Source of the DNA: Adlercreutzia sp. ZJ141
GTDB taxonomy: Bacteria > Actinomycetota > Coriobacteriia > Coriobacteriales > Eggerthellaceae
Length of the DNA stretch: 64,000 bases
Direction: 5' to 3'
Assembly (NCBI RefSeq): GCF_011038965.1
Contig: NZ_JAAKEB010000009.1
Location: 45,655 to 109,654, forward strand
Positions 57,820-64,000 of the stretch are shown here, one piece after another. Every line of letters starts with the position of its first letter. Positions within the stretch are counted from its first letter, which is position 1. The position numbers and the translations under genes are program-made. Below the pieces are notes generated by a model, which saw only the letters and a program-made list of their open reading frames with translations, had not been told where the DNA came from and did no database searches.

Positions 57820-60300
57820 ATGACAAGCAAGGTGGTTGACGGCGTTGAACGGCGCGTCGAACTGCTCGCACCGGCTGGCGGGCCAAGCGCTCTTCATGCC
57901 GCAGTGGCCGCTGGGGCCGATGCGGTGTATCTTGGACTCGATGCTTTCAACGCACGGCGAAACGCCGAGAACTTCACACTCGATACGTTGGCTCAAGCGT
58001 GTGACTATGCGCATCTGCGTAACGTGCGGGTGTACGTGACACTGAACACACTCGTGCTACCCTCCGAGATTGACCGCGCCATCGAAGTTGCGCGCCGTGC
58101 GGCAGACGCTGGGGCCGATGCGTTTATCGTGCAAGATATTGGCGTGGCCTCCCGCTTGAAAGAGCAGGTGCCCGAGGCGAACTTGCATATTTCAACCCAG
58201 ATGAACACTCACAGTATTGCCGGTTTGGAAGCGGCCGCTCTGTTGGGGGCTCGTCGCGTCACGCTGGCTCGCGAGCTGTCGATGGCCGAGATTGAGCAAC
58301 TCGCCGACGTTGCGGCTCAATTGGGAATGCAGGTGGAAACCTTTGCCCACGGGGCGCTGTGTGTGTGCTATTCAGGACAGTGTCTTATGTCGTCGCTTAT
58401 TGGTGGGCGTTCGGCGAATCGGGGCTTGTGTGCGCAGGCGTGTCGGCTGTCCTATGATCTACATGCCGAAAGCAATCCCGACCCGCTTCCCGCCCCAGGC
58501 GAGCACTTGCTGTCGCCGCAGGATCTCTGCACCATCGATGTGCTGCCGCAGTTGGTGCGCGCAGGTGTATCGTCGCTGAAGATCGAGGGCCGCATGAAGT
58601 CGCCCGAATACGTTTTCGCGGTGGTGGGCGTTTACCGTCGCGTGCTCGATCGTGTGTTGGCGGGTGAGGTGAGTGCGAAGGCAACCGATCAGGAACGTCG
58701 TACGCTGTCCGAGGCGTTCTCGCGCGGCTTCACCACGGCATATCTGGAAGGGCATCGTGGTAACGACATCATGAGCTACGGCAGGCCCAACAACCGGGGT
58801 GTGTTCGCGGGGCGCGTGTCGCGTGTTGGAGACGGTTGGGTTGCTATTGCCTCTGAAGTGCGACTCGTCCCAGGCGACGTCATCGAATTCTGGACCAACA
58901 AGGGGCATTTCGCACACGTGCTTGACCAAACGGCGCGGTTCGAGAAGAATACCGTGTTCGTGCAGCCCGAGCGCGCGGTGGGGAAGGGCGACCGGGTGTT
59001 TCGCGTTCGCAGTGCCGAAGCGCGCTTCGTTGACGATCCGTTTTCGCCTCGCGTTGCGGTTGTGGGCAAGGTTCAGTTGCGTCTCGGCGAGCCCGCGCGT
59101 GTCGAGTTCAGCCCGTGTGAGCCGCGCGTTGCGGGCAAGGTTGTCGGACGTGCTGAGGGGAGCGTTGTCGAAGTGGCGCGCACGAAGGCGCTTACCGAAG
59201 ACGAGGTTCGCGAGCATGTTGATCGCTTGGGTCAGACGCCCTTCTGCCTGGAATCGCTCGAAATTGATCTTGACGACGGTGTGGGTATGGGCTTCTCGCA
59301 GCTACACCGGCTGCGCACTGCCGCACTTGATGCGCTATCCGATTTGCTGATCACCGCCAATCGGGCCGATTCTCGCGCCACCCACGCCACTCACACCGCC
59401 TATCCGCTCCAACCCGCGTGTTCAGCCGACAACGAAGCGCCATTCGTTGCCGTATGGGCGACAAATCCTGCGTGCGCTCGTGCGGCGAAGCGTGCTGGAG
59501 CCCAGGCGGTGTACGTGCCTGCTCTCAACTACAAGCGGGGCGAGGCAAGCTGCCAAGGCGTTCGCTTATCGCAGGCAGGTCAGGCGGGCTATCCGAAGCG
59601 AGCCATCATCGCGTTGCCGGTCGTCAACCATGACCCGGTGCCAGGAACGCGCGAGGAACGACTCGGGTTCGATGCATGGCGCTACGTAAAACCCGACAAA
59701 CCTGTGTTCGCCGATTCGCTGGGCGACCTCGTTCGGGCGCATGACGAAGGTGCGCTTCCCGAACTTGGCTTCCATGTGCCGGTAACGAATCGTGCCGCAT
59801 TGCAGGCTGCTGCAACACTGGGGGCGCATCGCGTCTGGCTGTCGCCGGAGCTTACGCTCGGTCAGCTTGACGACATGGCCCGCGGCGCGACAGTTCCTTT
59901 AGGTATCGTTGTTGTTGGGGCGCAAGAACTCATGATCACCGAGCACTGCCCGCTTATGAGTCAGGGGCCGTGTAATGAACGCTGCAATGAATGCCCCCGC
60001 CGTGAAGTGCGCCATCACCTGATCGACCGCAAGGGGTTCGATTTTCCGGTGGTGTCAGACGCACTTGGCCGCGGGCACCTGTACAACGGCGTGTCGCTCG
60101 ACATCGTACATACGCTTCCCGACCTCATCGACATGGGTATCAGTGCGTTCATGGTCGATTCGACACTCATGACGCCCGAAGAAACCGCAAAGGCCACCTC
60201 GCGCGCAGTTCGTGCGCTGGATGCCGCGCTGCATGGCGGGGCGGCGTTTCCGAAACCACGAGGGGCAACCACAGGGCATTTGTTCCGAGGGGTGATGTAG
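57820..60300 (+). CDS. U32 family peptidase (long form)
   Basis: 826 residues from ATG 57820 after GGGGGAA; starts at 57790 and 57805 are alternatives. The U32 part (about 10-270) shows ELLAPAGGPSALHAAVAAGA, ADAVYLGLDAFNARRNAENF, HISTQMNTHS, TFAHGALCVCYSGQCLMSSL and the cysteine cluster GLCAQACRLSYDL. A C-terminal half (DUF3656-like region, then a second barrel-like part near 540-740 with GPCNERCNECPRREVRHHL) follows. Related RlhA/TrhP proteins act in rRNA or tRNA hydroxylation using iron-sulfur clusters held by such cysteines, so RNA modification is at least as likely as proteolysis. Long forms are common in anaerobes. Confidence 0.88.
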   Translation: MTSKVVDGVERRVELLAPAGGPSALHAAVAAGADAVYLGLDAFNARRNAENFTLDTLAQACDYAHLRNVRVYVTLNTLVLPSEIDRAIEVARRAADAGADAFIVQDIGVASRLKEQVPEANLHISTQMNTHSIAGLEAAALLGARRVTLARELSMAEIEQLADVAAQLGMQVETFAHGALCVCYSGQCLMSSLIGGRSANRGLCAQACRLSYDLHAESNPDPLPAPGEHLLSPQDLCTIDVLPQLVRAGVSSLKIEGRMKSPEYVFAVVGVYRRVLDRVLAGEVSAKATDQERRTLSEAFSRGFTTAYLEGHRGNDIMSYGRPNNRGVFAGRVSRVGDGWVAIASEVRLVPGDVIEFWTNKGHFAHVLDQTARFEKNTVFVQPERAVGKGDRVFRVRSAEARFVDDPFSPRVAVVGKVQLRLGEPARVEFSPCEPRVAGKVVGRAEGSVVEVARTKALTEDEVREHVDRLGQTPFCLESLEIDLDDGVGMGFSQLHRLRTAALDALSDLLITANRADSRATHATHTAYPLQPACSADNEAPFVAVWATNPACARAAKRAGAQAVYVPALNYKRGEASCQGVRLSQAGQAGYPKRAIIALPVVNHDPVPGTREERLGFDAWRYVKPDKPVFADSLGDLVRAHDEGALPELGFHVPVTNRAALQAAATLGAHRVWLSPELTLGQLDDMARGATVPLGIVVVGAQELMITEHCPLMSQGPCNERCNECPRREVRHHLIDRKGFDFPVVSDALGRGHLYNGVSLDIVHTLPDLIDMGISAFMVDSTLMTPEETAKATSRAVRALDAALHGGAAFPKPRGATTGHLFRGVM

Positions 60301-60340
60301 GACATTCGGCTTTGACTACGTGCGGCGTGGCAGGAAATCC

Positions 60341-60412
60341 GAATACCGCAAGTCGAACGGCGAACACCACAAACTGAAAGTCGAATGCCGCAAGCCGAAC
60401 GGCGAAAGCGGA
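60341..60412 (+). repeat. Degenerate 42-bp tandem repeat upstream of tyrS
   Basis: GAATACCGCAAGTCGAACGG at 60341 recurs as GAATGCCGCAAGCCGAACGG at 60383 (two differences in 20), both followed by CGAA. The period is 42 bp with two copies. No coding role is seen. Confidence 0.6.
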
Positions 60413-60514
60413 ATACGGCCGTGCGCAGATGTTCGGCGCGATTTGGTGTCGGTCGCAGCGGCGAGTTGGTATATGATGGTTCGCGCACAGTAAACGGAAG
60501 AGGGAAAAACAACC

Positions 60515-61726
60515 ATGCTTTCACCGGAAGAACAACTTCACATCATTGCTTCGGGCGCGGCTCAGATCGTGCCCGAGTCCGCCCTGCTCGAAAAGCTGAA
60601 GCGCGGCACGCCGCTCAACATCAAGCTGGGTGTCGACCCTACGGCCCCCGATATCCACCTGGGGCACGCGGTGCCGCTGCGTAAGCTACGTCAATTCCAG
60701 GACCTCGGGCATCGGGTTACGCTCATTATTGGTGACGGTACAGCACTCATTGGTGATCCGTCAGGGCGCAACACCACGCGTCCGCAGCTCACGCGCGAGC
60801 AGATTAAAGCGAATGCTCAAACCTACGTTGACCAGGCGTTTAAGGTGCTTGATCCCGAAAAGACCACGCTGCGTTTCAACTCCGATTGGATCCTTGCTCT
60901 TGGCATGGAAGACCTATTGAAGATCACCTCGAACTTCACAGTGGCGCGCATCCTCGAGCGCGATGATTTCCACAACCGCTATACGTCAAACCAGTCCATT
61001 GGCTTGCACGAGTTCCTCTATCCCACCATGCAAGCATACGATTCGGTAGTCATTAAAGCCGACGTTGAACTTGGCGGCACCGATCAGCTGTTCAACTTGC
61101 TCGCCGGCCGCGAGCTCATGGAAAAAATGGGTCTCGAACCGCAGGTGTGCCTCACGCTGCCGCTGCTCGAAGGCACCGATGGCGTGAAGAAGATGTCGAA
61201 GAGCTACGGTAATTACGTCGGCCTCACCGACGAGCCTGCCGACATGTTCGGCAAGCTGATGTCGGTACCCGACGAGGTTATGGTGAAGTACTTCCGGTTG
61301 GCATCGACAGTTCCCGTTGATGAGATCGACGAAATTGAGCGCGGGCTTGCCGCCGATGAACTGCACCCCAATAAGGTGAAGCGCTCACTTGCGCGCAACA
61401 TTGTGGCTGCGTACTACGACGAGGCAGCTGCCGCTGCAGCTGAGGCCGACTTCGATCTCAAGTTCAAGGAGCATGGTTTTCCGGAGGACGCGCCTGTATG
61501 CGAGGCCGATCTGACTCCGTTGCCGGACGGAACGGTGTACTTCGCGAAATTGCTTGTCAGCGCGGGCGTGGCACCGAGCGCTTCTGAGGCTCGTCGGCTC
61601 ATCGATGCGGGTGCCGTGAAGCTGAACGGGCAACCCGTTGCCGCGAAGTCTTACAACTTGCCTCCTGACGCGCTTGTCGGCGCGCAGATTCAGGTAGGAA
61701 AGAAGAAGTTCGTCCGTTTCGCGTAA
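60515..61726 (+). CDS. tyrS: Tyrosine-tRNA ligase
   Basis: 403 residues, ATG after GAAGAGGGAAAAA. Class I motifs: HIGH-like DIHLGHAVPL near 45-54 and KMSKS in KKMSKSYGNYVG near 230. The C-terminal S4 RNA-binding domain (about 335-400, ASEARRLIDAGAVKLNGQPV) is present. This is the TyrRS-Z type, recognised by length and the KMSKS form. No T-box is seen upstream, unlike pheS. It attaches tyrosine to its tRNA. Confidence 0.95.
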   Translation: MLSPEEQLHIIASGAAQIVPESALLEKLKRGTPLNIKLGVDPTAPDIHLGHAVPLRKLRQFQDLGHRVTLIIGDGTALIGDPSGRNTTRPQLTREQIKANAQTYVDQAFKVLDPEKTTLRFNSDWILALGMEDLLKITSNFTVARILERDDFHNRYTSNQSIGLHEFLYPTMQAYDSVVIKADVELGGTDQLFNLLAGRELMEKMGLEPQVCLTLPLLEGTDGVKKMSKSYGNYVGLTDEPADMFGKLMSVPDEVMVKYFRLASTVPVDEIDEIERGLAADELHPNKVKRSLARNIVAAYYDEAAAAAAEADFDLKFKEHGFPEDAPVCEADLTPLPDGTVYFAKLLVSAGVAPSASEARRLIDAGAVKLNGQPVAAKSYNLPPDALVGAQIQVGKKKFVRFA

Positions 61727-61969
61727 CACTCAAGCGCTTTGTGGGCATCATGTGAGCAACTGGAAAATAGTCAAAATCGTTGCAAGGATGTGCCGTCCTC
61801 ATTCGTGTTGTTCATGAGAGGATAAAATCAGCGTCCCAAGGTACGCGGGCATGCTCTTGAGTGAGACGATTGTAAGGATGCATCGAAACAGATGTGCCTT
61901 TTGCGTCGTCCCGCGCGACTGTTTTCCCGCGTTCGCTACGGGGCACGTGCGCGAAAGGATGATAAGACG

Positions 61970-62311
61970 ATGAAAAAGACGATAATCGCTGGTATTGCCG
62001 CAGTGGGGCTAGCAGTTGCTGTCATGGTGCCAATGGTTGCGTCGGCGGCAGCGAATTGGACGTGTGCCCCTGCCAGTGCCGCATGTGTCGCAGCTTGCCC
62101 GGCAGGGGCACCAGGCGCGTTTGTTGACGAGAATAACAACGGTGTTTGTGATCGCGCGGAAGCTGCCAGCTCCGATCGTCCTACTGACTCAGGATTCGTT
62201 GACGAAGACGGCAACGGCGTCTGCGACCGTGCAGAAGCTGTCAACCCTGATCGTCCTGCCTACGGTAGACACTATGCCGGACATCATGGTGGTCACGGTT
62301 GTCGCCGCTAA
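61970..62311 (+). CDS. Small secreted EF-hand-like, His-rich protein
   Basis: 113 residues. A signal peptide (about 1-26, ending ASAAA) precedes a short cysteine-rich segment (WTCAPASAACVAACPAG). Two near-identical motifs follow, FVDENNNGVCDRAE and FVDEDGNGVCDRAE, in the D-x-N/D-x-N-G pattern of EF-hand or dockerin-type calcium loops, each with a cysteine. The tail is His/Gly-rich (HYAGHHGGHGC), able to bind metals. It is 39 bases ahead of a sigma factor gene and may be its regulated product or an environmental sensor. Role inferred from context only. Confidence 0.75.
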   Translation: MKKTIIAGIAAVGLAVAVMVPMVASAAANWTCAPASAACVAACPAGAPGAFVDENNNGVCDRAEAASSDRPTDSGFVDEDGNGVCDRAEAVNPDRPAYGRHYAGHHGGHGCRR

Positions 62312-62350
62312 TCTGGACTCTTTACAAGTAAGGACGCGCTGAGCTAGCCA

Positions 62351-62842
62351 ATGAGGGAGTCGCGCGACATAGAGAAAACGATGCAGCGCCACGCCGATGA
62401 GGTGTGGCGCGTGTGCGTGCTGTACTTTCATGCACACGCCGACGCGCAAGATGCATTCCAAGACACGTTTCTCAAGTATGCGCTTGCCGACGACGTAGCG
62501 TTTGAGGGAGACGAGCATCGCAAGGCGTGGCTTATCCGTGTAGCAGCAAACGTGTGCAAGGACATGCTGAAGGCGGCCGCACGGCGCACTGTGGCACTTG
62601 ATAACAGTCGAAGCCAGAGTATCCCGGCACCAGTTGACCCGTTGGCTCAGCCTGCTTCGTTTGAGAGTGAAGTTGTCAATGTGATGCGGAGTCTCGATGA
62701 CCCGCCGCGCACCCCACTGTACCTGTCGATATGCGAAGGCTACACCGCGCCGGAAATTGCCACAATGGTTGATGCCCCGGTGAATACCGTGTATTCGTGG
62801 CTTGCTCGCGGCAAGCGCCAATTGAGGGAGGCGTTACGATGA
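62351..62842 (+). CDS. ECF-type RNA polymerase sigma factor
   Basis: 163 residues; the ATG at 62351 lacks a good ribosome site and 62390 is an alternative. Region 2 (HADEVWRVCVLYFHAHADAQ, then DAFQDTFLKYA and HRKAWLIRVAANVCKDML) and region 4 (DPPRTPLYLSICEGYTAPEI then ATMVDAPVNTVYSWLARGKR) are clear, with the short linker of group 4 sigmas. It overlaps the anti-sigma gene by four bases (ATGA). It should direct RNA polymerase to a small regulon, probably including this operon, when released. Confidence 0.9.
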   Translation: MRESRDIEKTMQRHADEVWRVCVLYFHAHADAQDAFQDTFLKYALADDVAFEGDEHRKAWLIRVAANVCKDMLKAAARRTVALDNSRSQSIPAPVDPLAQPASFESEVVNVMRSLDDPPRTPLYLSICEGYTAPEIATMVDAPVNTVYSWLARGKRQLREALR

Positions 62843-63681
62843 CCGATGTCGACCAGCAGGTTCGGGATGCGTTCGCTAAGGTTTGCGCCCCCGAATCCGT
62901 GAAAAGTACCACGCTTGCCTTTATAGAGAGTCAGCGAAAGAGCGAAAGCTCGCTTTCAAATTTGGAACAAGAGCCGGTTGTGTTGAAGCGTGCTCACCGC
63001 GTCGTTGCGGCTCGCCGCATACGTTTCGCCGCCCCCATTGCTGCATGTATGTTGCTGGTTGTGCTGTGCTTTGGAGGCGTGACGGCGTACTGCACGCCCG
63101 CTGCGTATGTTGACATTGATGTGAATCCTTCGCTGGAGCTGTCGGTCAACTGCTTTGGCGTCGTCGTAAGCGCGCGGGGCTTAAATGAGGAAGGGTGCGA
63201 AATCGTTGACGAGGTCGACCTTACCCACTGCTCCTACACAACAGCAATTGACCGCCTTGCCGAAAGCCAGGCGCTTTCCTCCTACGTTACAGAAGATGCC
63301 ATGGTGGATGTAGTCGTTTCCGCACGAAATAGCAAGCAAGCCGACCGCCTTGAGCGCGAAAGCGAAGCAGGCTTTTCGGAGATCCCGTGTCAAACGGCGT
63401 GCTCGCGTGCTGATAGGCAAACGCACGAAAGCGCGCATGCGTGCGGGATGAGTATGGGGCGCTATGAGATAGCCCAACAGCTTGTGGAAGCAGACGACTC
63501 GCTGAGTATGGACGAATGCGCAGCAATGAGCATGCGGGAACTACGCGACCTCGCTGCCGCACAGGGCTTGTCATACAGTGAGGAACAAGAAGAGACAGCC
63601 GGGAACAGTCACGGAGCTGGTAACGGTCATGGAGAAGGCAATGGCCACGGTCATGGAGCCCGCCGCGAGCATTCAGAGTAG
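62839..63681 (+). CDS. RsgI-like transmembrane anti-sigma factor
   Basis: 280 residues. A cytoplasmic part (1-60) would bind the sigma factor; a single membrane helix spans about 63-85. Directly outside lies the RsgI-type middle domain: AYVDIDVNPSLELSVNCFGV (89-108) and VVVSARGLNEEGCEIVDEVD. In clostridial RsgI proteins the chain cleaves itself between Asn and Pro of this NPS motif (here N96-P97) as part of signal transmission. The exported tail is acidic and ends in Gly/His repeats (GNGHGEGNGHGHG). It likely holds the sigma factor at the membrane until a surface signal triggers proteolysis. Confidence 0.85.
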   Translation: MTDVDQQVRDAFAKVCAPESVKSTTLAFIESQRKSESSLSNLEQEPVVLKRAHRVVAARRIRFAAPIAACMLLVVLCFGGVTAYCTPAAYVDIDVNPSLELSVNCFGVVVSARGLNEEGCEIVDEVDLTHCSYTTAIDRLAESQALSSYVTEDAMVDVVVSARNSKQADRLERESEAGFSEIPCQTACSRADRQTHESAHACGMSMGRYEIAQQLVEADDSLSMDECAAMSMRELRDLAAAQGLSYSEEQEETAGNSHGAGNGHGEGNGHGHGARREHSE

Positions 63682-64000
63682 AAATAAACGGGAGCAAAAC
63701 CTTCCATATTGAGCGGCAATAATAACCTTCACATTTCCTCCAACATTTCAAAGAGCAGCGTATCCCCAGGTAGTACGGCCGTACAACGCTCAAATCAAGA
63801 CAAAGTGTGCGAGTGGTAGCGTTCTTTCAAAACTTTTCCTTGACGGGGAGGTGCAGGGAGGGTAAAGTTCTATCTTGCGCTTCGGGGGAGACCTCGAAAG
63901 CAAACACAAGCCCTGATAAGACCAAAGAGAGCAGGTCTTATGCAGGTTAGGGACCTTGAGAACCGGATACTGTGAGGCAGACATTTCGAAGACGATAAAT
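63682..64000. other. Right-hand end, no gene called
   Basis: About 320 bases. A 7-bp hairpin TAAGACC/GGTCTTA (63917-63923 with 63934-63940) lies in what may be the leader of a gene outside the window. No riboswitch class could be matched, and the available frames have no ribosome sites. Confidence 0.4.

Noticed and set aside
63840..63980. Possible riboswitch (TPP- or SAM-like) at the right end
   Set aside because: GGGAGGTGC and GAGAACCGGATAC fragments recall TPP leaders, but the CTGAGA and CTGATCTGGATAAT boxes are absent.
63790..63984. Minus-strand 64-codon frame at the right end
   Set aside because: Low-complexity translation with no site; more likely leader sequence of a gene beyond the window.
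1..64000. CRISPR arrays, tRNA or rRNA genes, insertion sequences, prophage or integrase genes
   Set aside because: No regularly spaced repeats, tRNA T-arm/anticodon patterns, transposase or integrase motifs were found on either strand.

Overview
The window looks like chromosome of an anaerobic, intermediate-to-high GC actinobacterium, most likely class Coriobacteriia and probably family Eggerthellaceae. The case rests on gene content: system I cytochrome c maturation genes (ccmF-A-B-C), a class III (oxygen-sensitive) ribonucleotide reductase with its activase, an LPQTG sortase-anchored surface protein, a short SRP RNA, and an argC-J-B-D-R operon. No species is claimed. No ribosomal RNA, tRNA, CRISPR array, insertion sequence or prophage was seen.

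Layout. 1-4.4 kb: heme export and lyase genes (ccmF cut by the window edge, ccmA, ccmB, ccmC, a ccmD-like peptide). 4.5-7.1 kb: galU, then a homocysteine-methyltransferase-like protein that lacks the zinc cysteines, paired with an unknown gene. 7.3-11.2 kb: nrdD and nrdG behind a two-box NrdR-type operator, then an MscS channel. 11.4-18.7 kb: aspS, SRP RNA, a DedA protein, a TetR regulator with its own palindrome, dnaX, ybaB, recR. 18.9-26.6 kb is accessory: a higB remnant with intact higA, an amino-acid ABC transporter whose two promoters share a leader element, hipBA, a secreted coiled-coil/RlpA-like protein, and vapBC with a perfect palindromic operator. 26.7-37.7 kb is the most unusual part: a coiled-coil/CAP/LPQTG surface protein, a zinc-finger protein of unknown role, five consecutive zinc-ribbon membrane proteins on the minus strand, a divergent XRE regulator separated from them by a perfect 36-bp palindrome, and a hicAB pair.

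37.8-42.1 kb: pheS-pheT led by a T-box riboswitch, with a structured repeat between the two genes. 42.2-46.5 kb: a flavoprotein, SEC-C methionine aminopeptidase, C_GCAxxG_C_C protein, FKBP isomerase and glutamate-cysteine ligase. 47-52.2 kb: arginine biosynthesis with its ArgR repressor. 52.4-57.7 kb: two class A penicillin-binding proteins facing each other across a lipoprotein gene. 57.8-61.7 kb: a U32 peptidase and tyrS. 62-63.7 kb: a secreted EF-hand-like protein, an ECF sigma factor and an RsgI-like membrane anti-sigma factor.

The strongest candidates for undescribed biology are (i) a structured repeat of about 160 bp present both in frame inside dnaX and between pheS and pheT, whose two hairpins differ by compensatory base changes; (ii) the zinc-ribbon membrane protein array with its palindrome and XRE regulator, linked by a second shared motif to the LPQTG surface protein; and (iii) the sigma/RsgI-like/EF-hand cassette. 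All calls come from reading the sequence and its translations; no database search was run.
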